NCBI GenBank assembly: GCA_019637395.1
Contig: JAHBVR010000010.1
Span: 248,001-312,000, forward strand
Reading direction: 5' to 3'
Source of the DNA: Vulcanimicrobiota bacterium
GTDB taxonomy: Bacteria > Vulcanimicrobiota > Xenobia > Xenobiales > JADMJV01
DNA length: 64,000 nt
Position 1 is the stretch's first letter; the number at the start of each line of letters is the position of its first letter. The notes beneath the pieces were generated by a model. The model saw only the letters and a list, made by a program, of their open reading frames with translations. It did not search any database and was not told the origin of the DNA. Both the position numbers and the translations under genes were made by a program. Shown piece by piece: positions 52,894 through 60,374 of this stretch.

Positions 52894-53973
52894 ATGTTCA
52901 AAATTTGCTTATTTTTGCTGCTCTGGCTGAGCCTCCCGGCGCTGGCTGAACGTCCTGAAGTGGAAAAGCTGGTAAATAACCAGAGCTTCGAGACGCGTTT
53001 AGGCAGCGCCCTCAGCCCTCTCACCGAGCAAGGTTTTTCTCCCAAACTGGCCTCCATTCGACGCCATGTAGCCGGCGAACTCGGCTGGGTCGTGCCGGGG
53101 ACCCTGTTCACTCCGGCTGCTTCTCTGCCCCCTAATGAATATCAGATTCTATTCCGGGGTCAGGTGGTGGGCCAGGGCAAGGTGGAACCAGGGCAGTTGC
53201 TGGCCATCGGACCCGAGTCGAAGCTCATCCAGCTCAGCGGAGTTCTCATCCAGGATCCGACTTACGGTATGCCGGGCAAATGGGTGCCTCAGGCCGATAA
53301 GGCAAAAGCCGAAAAGCTCGGTTGCCTGGTCTTTGATCCGGTTTCGGTGTGGGCCACTCACTTGACGGAACTGATCAGAGCTCACGCTGCTGAATATTAT
53401 AGTAGCGATGACCTCACGGCGGCCCTGGCCATCTTGCAGCCGGAGCAGCCGGCCCTGGTCCATCGGTTCCACAGCGATCCGGCAACTTTTCAACGGCTGT
53501 TGGCGGTCGTGCGCAATCTATTAACGGAGCGAGTATGCGTGCGCGATTTGGGGACCATTGGCGAGGTGGTCATCCATTCGCCGCATCAGGATCCGGATCG
53601 CTTGAGTGAGGCCGCGCGTGTCAAGTTGGCCGGCCTGATCCTGGACGACCTGGCCAACGAAAAGAAGATTCAGGTGGTGCGGGTGGGAGCCAGGCTCGAG
53701 GCCGCCGTCGTCAAGCTGGGCAGTTATACCGCCCAGGGCCTGACGATATCCGAAAGCCCCGATATCAATGATCAGATCCTGCCAGCTATCAACACCGCGG
53801 TGGAAAGAATGACGGAGAAGGGGCTACAACCGGTATTGGTGACCACTGCGGCGGCGCGGCTGATTCTGCGCCGGGTGACGCTCAAGGAGTATCCGAATCT
53901 GGTGGTTTTGTCCCGCAACGAATTGACGCCGTATTATTCCGTCGAGTCAGCCGGAGTGATCGAACTCAAGTAG
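52894..53973 (+). CDS. Exported protein resembling the cytoplasmic domain of FlhA/SctV (second copy)
   Basis: A 359-residue paralog of the preceding protein with the better-preserved FlhA-C sequence. Signal peptide MFKICLFLLLWLSLPALA with cleavage after ALA. Then LASIRRHVAGELGWVVPG (about residues 52-69), SLPPNEYQILFRGQVVGQGK (78-97), YGMPGKWV, AEKLGCLVFDPVSVWATHLT (139-158) with the family-typical DPxxVxATHLTE, IRAHAAEYYSSDDL, VRNLLTERVCVRDLGTIGEV and a closing NELTPYYSVESAGVIELK. No membrane export-gate region. Tandem paralogs one base apart must be co-expressed and may form a mixed ring. No flagellar or type III genes occur in this window. Confidence 0.88.
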   Translation: MFKICLFLLLWLSLPALAERPEVEKLVNNQSFETRLGSALSPLTEQGFSPKLASIRRHVAGELGWVVPGTLFTPAASLPPNEYQILFRGQVVGQGKVEPGQLLAIGPESKLIQLSGVLIQDPTYGMPGKWVPQADKAKAEKLGCLVFDPVSVWATHLTELIRAHAAEYYSSDDLTAALAILQPEQPALVHRFHSDPATFQRLLAVVRNLLTERVCVRDLGTIGEVVIHSPHQDPDRLSEAARVKLAGLILDDLANEKKIQVVRVGARLEAAVVKLGSYTAQGLTISESPDINDQILPAINTAVERMTEKGLQPVLVTTAAARLILRRVTLKEYPNLVVLSRNELTPYYSVESAGVIELK

Positions 53974-54763
53974 ATTCGAGTTCCTCGAGAGCCTGGCGGA
54001 TTTGCCACGAGGTGGGGTCGATTTCCAGGGCTTTTTCATAGTCGGCGCGGGCTTTGGCGGGTTGGTTGAGTTTGCGGTAGAGCATGGCGCGGTTGGTCCA
54101 GGGTCCGGGGCGCTCGGGTTCGATTTCGATGGCCTTGTCCATGTCGTACAGGGCGCTTTCGTAATCTTGCATCTCGAAGTAAAGTAGCGAGCGGTTCTGG
54201 TGGATGTTACAGTCGGGGAAGCGATTGAGCAGGGTTTTATAATCGAGCAGGGCGGCTTTGTATTGTTTGGTGTGCCGGTAGAGTGAGGCGCGGTTGAAGA
54301 GGGCGCCGGGGCGGCTGGGGTCAAGTTCGAAGGCGCGAGTGTAGTCGGCGATGGCTTGCTCATCCTGACCTAAGCGATGGTAGGCATCGGCTCGGCGGCT
54401 GTGAGCCAGAGAGTTGGTGGGATCCTGGCGGATGAGTTCGCTGTAGTGCTCGACTTTGTTGAGGGAGTCGGCGTGTTGGGGATCGGGGCTCCAGTTGGGG
54501 GAGCGCCTCCACTGGGTGGGGTCCGGGAAGGCCAGTTCCACCGGACGATCAAGGCTTATGAGCATGGTGATCAGCATGTCCAGGGTGAACTTTTCGATGT
54601 GACCGGAGAGCAGGTTGCTGATGCGGGGCTGGGAGACGGAGAGGAACTGGGCGGCCCGAGTCTGTGTCCAGCCGCGACCGCGGATAACCTGGCCGAGTTC
54701 GCGAGCCGCCTTTTCCTTGAGGTCGTGGAGTCGGTTGTCGGCGGCGATGTGAGCGTAGTGCAT
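53966..54763 (-). CDS. XRE-type regulator with TPR domain
   Basis: A 265-residue protein. Residues about 14-75 are a HigA2/HTH_37-like antitoxin-type helix-turn-helix (RGRGWTQTRAAQFLSVSQPR, ISNLLSGHIEKFTLDML). Residues about 100-260 contain five TPR units (AHSRRADAYHRLGQDEQAIA; ALFNRASLYRHTKQYKAALL; PWTNRAMLYRKLNQPAKARA). Such fusions sense protein or peptide partners. A strong promoter lies just upstream, and AAAGG precedes the ATG by nine bases. No toxin gene is adjacent. The stop overlaps the end of the second FlhA-C-like gene by eight bases. Confidence 0.85.
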   Translation of the reverse strand: MHYAHIAADNRLHDLKEKAARELGQVIRGRGWTQTRAAQFLSVSQPRISNLLSGHIEKFTLDMLITMLISLDRPVELAFPDPTQWRRSPNWSPDPQHADSLNKVEHYSELIRQDPTNSLAHSRRADAYHRLGQDEQAIADYTRAFELDPSRPGALFNRASLYRHTKQYKAALLDYKTLLNRFPDCNIHQNRSLLYFEMQDYESALYDMDKAIEIEPERPGPWTNRAMLYRKLNQPAKARADYEKALEIDPTSWQIRQALEELEST

Positions 54764-54801
54764 GGGCGGTGACCTTTCGCAGTTTATACAAACACAGGCA
54801 T

Positions 54802-54830
54802 AATATATATATTTTTATATAACCTGTCAA
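54802..54830 (-). promoter_or_regulatory. Strong sigma70-type promoter for the XRE-TPR gene
   Basis: On the minus strand, consensus -35 TTGACA (54830-54825) is separated by 17 bases from TATATT (54807-54802), five of six matches to the -10. The start point would lie about 35 bases before the ATG at 54763. The spacer and flanks form a run of alternating A and T, an unusual island in GC-rich DNA that may also serve the divergent gene at 54867. Confidence 0.75.
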
Positions 54831-54866
54831 TAAAGGGGCGGGCGAGGGTTGGGCTAAGGGGTGTTG

Positions 54867-55745
54867 ATGGTTGGACTGGCGGAAAGTTTGGAGTATTTGG
54901 ATTCCGAGGCGGCCGTGCGGAGTTTGCGGCGGGACGCTTACTGGCCGAAGTGGGATTCCCCCTGGTGGCACATGATGCTGCTCCACGAGATGGGCGAGAC
55001 GCGGCGAATCCCTCCGGCGGCTATCGAGGCTCTGGTGCTCGAGATGGAAAAGACGCCCAGCACCGAGTTCCTGGACGGCTCCGACTATCATTGCCACTGC
55101 GCTCTGGGTTGCGTTTATCAATTGCTGGCCGCTTACGGGATCGATGTGGATGGACGGCTGCCCTGGATTCGTCAGTGGTTTTTGCGCTACCAGATGTCCG
55201 ACGGAGGGTTCAACTGTGATGCCGAGGCCTACGCGGTGCCGGGCGAGTGCCCGAGCTCGATGGTGGGCACGATCGCACCGTTTGAGGCAATGCTTTTTTA
55301 CACGCCGCGGGATTTCACGGCCGAGGAGATCGAATTTATGGACCGGGGCGCGCGCTTTTTGCAGGAGCGCGAGCTGTGGCGGGGTTCTCCAACCCGGCAC
55401 AATGCTGAGGAGCGGGAGCAGGCAAAGGCCTGGATGGACCTGTGTTTTCCGCGTTTCTACTTTTACGATGTACTGCGTGGCTTGTATGCGCTGCTGAACT
55501 GGGCCGACCGGCGCGGGGTGACGCTGGAAAGAGCGCGTTTCGCGCCGGTGCTGGAACGGCTGGAGGCGGGCGTGGAAATTGGTCGGCGTGCCTACCTGGG
55601 GGTAGGCACGCGCTTGCCTGAAGGCGGGCGGGCCAAGGAGAGCCTGTTTCCCCTGCTGGAGGCGGTGAGCGGCAACGGTCCGTCTCGGTATCTCCAGGAG
55701 CAGTGGCAAAAGTGCCGGGAGCTTGGAGCCAAATGGTTCCGCTGA
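54867..55745 (+). CDS. Terpenoid cyclase/prenyltransferase-like (alpha6-alpha6 toroid) protein
   Basis: A 292-residue helical protein with repeat segments of the squalene-cyclase/prenyltransferase toroid: IRQWFLRYQMSDGGFNCDAE (a QW-motif-like QxxDGGFxC), EFLDGSDYHCHCALGCVYQL, FYFYDVLRGLYALLNWADRR and LLEAVSGNGPSRYLQEQW. It is about half the length of a full cyclase and lacks an obvious DxDD catalytic motif, so it may be a single-barrel enzyme or a binding protein; the Cys/His cluster could bind a metal. ATG at 54867 is preceded by AAGGG at six bases; a GTG at 54861 is in frame. No terpenoid genes are adjacent. Confidence 0.7.
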   Translation: MVGLAESLEYLDSEAAVRSLRRDAYWPKWDSPWWHMMLLHEMGETRRIPPAAIEALVLEMEKTPSTEFLDGSDYHCHCALGCVYQLLAAYGIDVDGRLPWIRQWFLRYQMSDGGFNCDAEAYAVPGECPSSMVGTIAPFEAMLFYTPRDFTAEEIEFMDRGARFLQERELWRGSPTRHNAEEREQAKAWMDLCFPRFYFYDVLRGLYALLNWADRRGVTLERARFAPVLERLEAGVEIGRRAYLGVGTRLPEGGRAKESLFPLLEAVSGNGPSRYLQEQWQKCRELGAKWFR

Positions 55746-55820
55746 TGACCGCGGGGCGCGGGCGATAAGGACGAGAGATTTTCAGCCTCCTTTGAGGGGA
55801 GCGTTCTAGACTGGTCGGGC

Positions 55821-57644
55821 ATGTGCACCATTCATTCGCAGCCGGCTGCCGCCGCTAAGCTTACGCCTCATAAGCGGGTCTCCGAGACGAGTTCGGAGCC
55901 GGCCGACACGGTAGAATTAGGGACGGCGAAGCCGATGCCCGAGATGCGGCGGCCTTTTTTTGCCGTTCCGCAGAAGCCGGAGTGGATTCGGCGCAGTGAC
56001 AAGGTCACCCAGCAGTTGCTGGACATCGGCTTCCAGAGATTCCCGGAAGATGGCTCTTCGCAGGGTTTGAGCCAGTATGATAAGGAAGTCTTCGTTCCCA
56101 CCTATGCCAACGAACTGGCCTACCGGCAGCAACTGCGCGACTTCAAGGCGGGAGTGGAACAGGCTCTGGTGGACGAGAAGGACACCCGGGTGGCTCAGGA
56201 TCTGCGCATCCTCGGTGATTCAGCTCAGCAAACCTTGGACTATCAAGAGTTTTATGAGAAAAACTGGGTGCCTTTCAACAATCCGACCGGGGCCATTTAT
56301 GCCGGACTGACCACGTTACTGGACGATCAAAATCCGCCCGAGCGCTGGCAGGCGGCCGCCGCTCGTCTGAGCAAATATGCCGGCCTGGAAGAAGGCTATC
56401 GGCCTTTGACCGAGGTGTTTCGCGAGCGCATGGAAGCTCAGATGGCCAAACCGGGAATGATCTACCCTGCCCGAGTGGAGGTCCAGAATGCCCTCGACCG
56501 CGACGGCCAACTGCTGGACGGGATTCACAGCCTGCTGGAAAAGCACGGGGTGAAAGACTGGCAGCCGGCCTTCGCCAAACTCAAGGAGCAACTGACCGGC
56601 TACGACGCCTGGCTGCGGGAGTCGGTGCTGCCCAAGACGCGCGATGATTTTCGCCTGGATCCGGATTCCTACAACCGGTCTTTCGTAAGCATGGGCATCA
56701 CCGACGTTTCGCCGGAAGAGCTGGCCGCCAGGGGTCATCAGGCTTTTGAGAGCATTCAGGCCCAGATGCAGACGGTGGCCGGCCAGTTGGCCCAAGAAAG
56801 GGGCCTGCCCGATAGCGACTACCGGGCGGTGCTGAAGGTTCTCAAGCAGGACCAGATCGCTCCTGACCAGATTTTGCCCCTGTATAAGTCCCGCCTGAAG
56901 CAGATCGAAGGAATCGTGCGGGAGCACGACCTGGTCACCGTGCCTCCGGGAGAGTGCGTGGTGCGCCAGGCCACGCCGGCCGAGGCCGCGGCCTTCCCGA
57001 GTCCGCAGATGATCGCGCCGCCCCTGGTCAACAACCATGGGGAGCGCGGGCAATTCGTGCTGCCGCTGCTGAGCGCCGACGGCCAGAAATTCGACGACTT
57101 TACCTACAACGCCATTTCCTGGCCGGTGACGGCGCACGAGGCCAGACCCGGGCACGAATTGCAATTTGACGGTATGGTGGACAAAGGGGTTTCGCTGGCG
57201 CGCGCGATTTACGCGGGCAACTCGGCCAATATCGAAGGGTGGGGATTGTATTCGGAATGGATGATCCAGCCTTATATGCCTTTGGAGGGTCAGCTGTCGG
57301 CGCTGAATTCACGCCAGTTGCGAGCGGCCCGGGCGTTTTTGGACCCGGAGCTGCACGCCGGCAAGATCACCGTGGAGCAGGCTCGCGAGCTTTTGAGCCG
57401 GGAGGTGGGACTATCGCCCAGCATGGTCAACTCCGAGATCGAGCGCTACACTTTCCGGGCGCCGGCTCAAGCCTGCAGCTACTTCTACGGGTTCGATCAA
57501 CTGCTGAGTCTGCGCAACGAGGTGGAGGAGAAGCTGGGAGACAAATTCGCGGCCAAGGATTTCCACGACTTCGTGCTCGACCAGGGCCTGCTGCCCCCTC
57601 CCCTGCTACGCCAAGCGGTGATGGAAAAGTTCACCGAGAGATAG
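55821..57644 (+). CDS. DUF885 family metallopeptidase-like protein
   Basis: A 607-residue protein of the DUF885 family. The zinc signature is AHEARPGHELQ (HExxPGH), with the third ligand region NIEGWGLYSEWMIQPY about 45 residues later. The C-terminal AFLDPELHAGKITVEQARELL and CSYFYGFDQLLSLRNEVEEK segments are also family-typical. Unlike many relatives it has no evident signal peptide; the first 45 residues look unstructured. Candidate -10 TAGACT (55807-55812) lies eight bases before the ATG, with no ribosome site. Specific substrates are unknown. Confidence 0.9.
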   Translation: MCTIHSQPAAAAKLTPHKRVSETSSEPADTVELGTAKPMPEMRRPFFAVPQKPEWIRRSDKVTQQLLDIGFQRFPEDGSSQGLSQYDKEVFVPTYANELAYRQQLRDFKAGVEQALVDEKDTRVAQDLRILGDSAQQTLDYQEFYEKNWVPFNNPTGAIYAGLTTLLDDQNPPERWQAAAARLSKYAGLEEGYRPLTEVFRERMEAQMAKPGMIYPARVEVQNALDRDGQLLDGIHSLLEKHGVKDWQPAFAKLKEQLTGYDAWLRESVLPKTRDDFRLDPDSYNRSFVSMGITDVSPEELAARGHQAFESIQAQMQTVAGQLAQERGLPDSDYRAVLKVLKQDQIAPDQILPLYKSRLKQIEGIVREHDLVTVPPGECVVRQATPAEAAAFPSPQMIAPPLVNNHGERGQFVLPLLSADGQKFDDFTYNAISWPVTAHEARPGHELQFDGMVDKGVSLARAIYAGNSANIEGWGLYSEWMIQPYMPLEGQLSALNSRQLRAARAFLDPELHAGKITVEQARELLSREVGLSPSMVNSEIERYTFRAPAQACSYFYGFDQLLSLRNEVEEKLGDKFAAKDFHDFVLDQGLLPPPLLRQAVMEKFTER

Positions 57645-57992
57645 TCGAGCAGGGCTTGTTCCCTCCTGCTCAGAGCGCGCTGCTTGGGCACGGTCCAGAC
57701 ATAGCAATGGCCGGCGCAATTGACCTCAACCTCATGGAAGGGATGCTGAGTTTTCCTTTCTCCGGGCCGGCGCAAGTGAAACAGACCTTCGAACGCCCGC
57801 AGGCCGGCGACGAAGCGCTCGAACCGGGCGGGCGCCACCGAACCGCGGGTTGTAGCCGACGGACATCCAAGCTTCCGGCGACATAGACATGGTTCCGCCC
57901 AAGTCGGCAGTTCGCCAATGTTGCTCAAACGCCCCCCTGACCACTTCGCCACGGAAAAGACCCGGGCCATCAGCTGCCACAGCGCAGCTCAT
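57497..57992 (-). pseudogene. Frameshifted hypothetical gene
   Basis: AGGAG sits five bases before the ATG at 57992, and the frame reads MSCAVAADGPGLFRGEVVRG, then TADLGGTMSMSPEAW and SVGYNPRFGG. Near 57835 sensible coding continues only after skipping one base, as PARFERFVAGLRAFEGLFHL, HPFHEVEVNCAGHCYVWTVP and KQRALSRREQALLDYL. The shifted frame runs into the end of the DUF885 gene and stops at 57497, so the original terminus is uncertain. No family is recognised. It may be a pseudogene or hold a one-base sequencing error in a G/C run. Confidence 0.5.
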
Positions 57993-58223
57993 AACGACTC
58001 CTATTAACCAGGCTCTCAGCAAACGCGGAAGACGGGGCCGCGCGGCACCATTGGCAGGATGGCTTCGGCCGGGATGAGGTAGGCGTGGTGGTGGCCGGGA
58101 GCGATCTGGAGGCGGTCGCACTGGGTGTCGGTGGCGGATGCGGGTGGCGATGGTTTCTCGGCCGGTCGGAGGACGACGTTCAGTTGCATGGTGTGGGGAG
58201 GATGCCGGAAGACGGCATTTCTG

Positions 58224-58496
58224 TCAAGCGGGGTGGAGCAGGGTAAGCACCAGGAAGGTCAGGGCGGTGAACAGTAGCGAGGGAGCACAGGCGTGCAAGG
58301 GGTTGCTGGTGAGGGCGGGGCGGGCGAGCAGGAAAAAAGCGGTGGCGGCGCTGCCGGCCAGCCAGGCGAGCAGCACCAGAAAGGGCGCGAAACGGCGGCC
58401 GCGGGCCAGCAGGGGCCAGCAGAAAAGAGCGGTGAGCAGGCTGGGGGTAAGCACGCAGGCCGCCAGGACGAGAACCTCCATTGTCAAACCGGCCAT
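58224..58496 (-). CDS. Small membrane protein
   Basis: A 90-residue protein with three predicted hydrophobic helices (MEVLVLAACVLTPSLLTALF; FAPFLVLLAWLAGSAATAFF; LLFTALTFLVLTLLHPA) and basic residues between the first two. It has no recognised family. An internal ATG at 58481 is an equally good start. Neighbours give no clue. Confidence 0.55.
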   Translation of the reverse strand: MAGLTMEVLVLAACVLTPSLLTALFCWPLLARGRRFAPFLVLLAWLAGSAATAFFLLARPALTSNPLHACAPSLLFTALTFLVLTLLHPA

Positions 58497-58670
58497 GCCT
58501 GGACTTTAGAGCTGGAGGTGGTTAACTCCTGGGCAGGTAGGGCTCCATCGCTTCCAGGCAGGTCAGTTGGAGCCGGCTCCACCAGAGCAGTGGAAAGACG
58601 AGCCAGACCGGCGGATCGATGGGGGTGGATTCTGGCGTAGCGGTATCGAAGGTTTGGGCGGCTTGATGGC

Positions 58671-59288
58671 CTAAACGGCTAGGACGCGACATTTTTGCTC
58701 TACCTCTTCTTTCAATTGTGCGTAAAGTTTGGCGCCGGGGCAGCGGCCGTCGTATTCGAAGATGCTCTGGCCGAAGCTGGCGGCTTCGCTAAGGCGAATG
58801 TTGTTTTTGATTTCGGTCTGGAAGACTTTATCAGGGAAGCGCTGGCGCAAGAGGGCGATGATTTCGTGGGTAACGCGGGCGCGGCTGTCGACCATGGTGA
58901 GCACGATGCCCAACCAGCGGCCGGGGTTGTGCGCGAAGCGAAGCAGGTTGGCCAGGCCTTCCATAGCCAGATACTGAGGTTGTAAGGGAACCAGAAAGCG
59001 GTCGCACAGCTCCAGCGCCCGGTGGGTCAGGGGCGAGAGGGCGGGCGGGCAGTCCAGGAAGACGTGCTCGTAATCGCCAGTATTCTGAGGGAAGCCGCAG
59101 CAGACGTCGAGACGGGGGATATGCGTGGGGCCGCTTTCTCGCCGGCCCAAATGCAGGGAAGCGGAAGCTTGCGGGTCCAAATCAGCCAGTAGCGTCCGGT
59201 AACCGGAGCGCGCGTAGGCGGCGGCCAGGTTGACGGCGGTGGTAGTCTTGCCAACGCCGCCCTTGTTATTGATGAGTGCGAGAATCAC
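58671..59288 (-). CDS. ParA/MinD-like ATPase (short, orphan)
   Basis: A 205-residue P-loop ATPase. MILALINNKGGVGKTTTAVN is the deviant Walker A with signature Lys, LLADLDPQASAS the A' motif and HVFLDCPPALSPLT the Walker B region; PLQPQYLAMEGLANLL is typical of ParA. It is shorter than chromosomal Soj/ParA and no ParB or centromere-like repeats are seen nearby, so it resembles orphan ParA proteins that position cargo such as cell-surface or plasmid complexes. The GTG start has TAAGCT six bases upstream and no ribosome site, compatible with a leaderless transcript. Confidence 0.88.
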   Translation of the reverse strand: MILALINNKGGVGKTTTAVNLAAAYARSGYRTLLADLDPQASASLHLGRRESGPTHIPRLDVCCGFPQNTGDYEHVFLDCPPALSPLTHRALELCDRFLVPLQPQYLAMEGLANLLRFAHNPGRWLGIVLTMVDSRARVTHEIIALLRQRFPDKVFQTEIKNNIRLSEAASFGQSIFEYDGRCPGAKLYAQLKEEVEQKCRVLAV

Positions 59289-59374
59289 TCGCGCAGCTTA
59301 GGTGCGTCCGGTTGCAGGCGGGTTACGGGTAATCAAGGAGGCAGTTGAGGATTCTTCCCAGAAGCGGACGACAA

Positions 59375-60364
59375 ATGGTCAAAAGGTTGCTCTTCCCGGT
59401 GTGGTTGGCGGTGTGGTTGGCGGGGTGCTCGCACACGCCGCCGGCTCCCTCCCCTGCTCCAACCGGCCCGGTTACGGCGCTTTCGGGGGACACTTTCGAA
59501 CTGCTGGGGCGCGATAGCACCATCTCCTATATCCCGGACCAGGCCAAGATCAGGATTGGCAGCATGATGCGGTTGGGCTCCGAAGGGGCGGAGTTTACTC
59601 TGGCGCCCGAACGGGCCCGGAAAATGGAGCAGATCATGCTGGCCTGCCGCCCCCAGGTGATTTCGCTAAGCGAACGATTGACCAGCACGCGCGCCTTGCT
59701 GGCCATGGAACACGACGGAATCCGCTATGTGGCCAGCGCCAATGCCCCGCCCTTGAAGGCGGCCCGCGAAGCGCTGGAGGCTTATATGCCCCGCCAGGGC
59801 GCCATCGGCCCCGACCATAGTTGGCTGATGGGCAAACTGGAAGGCGCCAAAGGCAAGTGGTCGGTGGCCACGGCCAGAGAAAAGTTCGAGCTGACGGGGC
59901 CTTCCACTGACCTGGCCTTTCGGCCGGGCTCGTCCGTGTTGGTGGTAGGAACCCTGAAAGGCGACCATGTCTACGAGACCGCTCGTATCGCGGAATGGTT
60001 CGGCCCGGAGAAGGCGAGGCTGGAGGTGCCGGCCCTGGAGGCCCGCCCGGCTCCGGCCAGCGACTATACGCGGGATCCGGCCAACGGGCTGATGACTTCG
60101 CGCGTGCGCATCCTGGTGAATCTGAAGGCTGGGGCGGGTCCGAAGGATTTGCCCAAGCTGCTGGAGGCGGCGGGTGACGGCGGGCGTCTGATCGCTTGCT
60201 GGCCCGATACCCTGGTCTTGATGCTGGAAATCCCGGACAGTGCGAATTTACAAAAAATCCAGGCGGCGGTGGCGCGTCTGGAGAAGCATCCGGCGGTGGA
60301 ATCGGCGGCCGCCGATGTGGCCATGGGAGAAGCCGGCGATAGTTTTCGCCGGCCCGAGCGGTAG
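59375..60364 (+). CDS. Lipoprotein with protease-prodomain-like C-terminus
   Basis: A 329-residue exported lipoprotein: MVKRLLFPVWLAVWLAGCSH ends in lipobox LAGC, followed by a Pro-rich linker. The central part (about residues 35-220) is unrecognised beta-rich sequence. The last 85 residues (SRVRILVNLKAGAGPKDLPK, LIACWPDTLVLMLEIPDSAN, VARLEKHPAVESAAADVAM) resemble the ferredoxin-like N-terminal prodomains of subtilisin-type proteases, but no protease domain follows. Start ATG 59375 is preferred to an upstream TTG at 59345. It is followed 10 bases later by the NYN-domain gene. Confidence 0.75.
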   Translation: MVKRLLFPVWLAVWLAGCSHTPPAPSPAPTGPVTALSGDTFELLGRDSTISYIPDQAKIRIGSMMRLGSEGAEFTLAPERARKMEQIMLACRPQVISLSERLTSTRALLAMEHDGIRYVASANAPPLKAAREALEAYMPRQGAIGPDHSWLMGKLEGAKGKWSVATAREKFELTGPSTDLAFRPGSSVLVVGTLKGDHVYETARIAEWFGPEKARLEVPALEARPAPASDYTRDPANGLMTSRVRILVNLKAGAGPKDLPKLLEAAGDGGRLIACWPDTLVLMLEIPDSANLQKIQAAVARLEKHPAVESAAADVAMGEAGDSFRRPER

Positions 60365-60374
60365 GAGTATGGAA

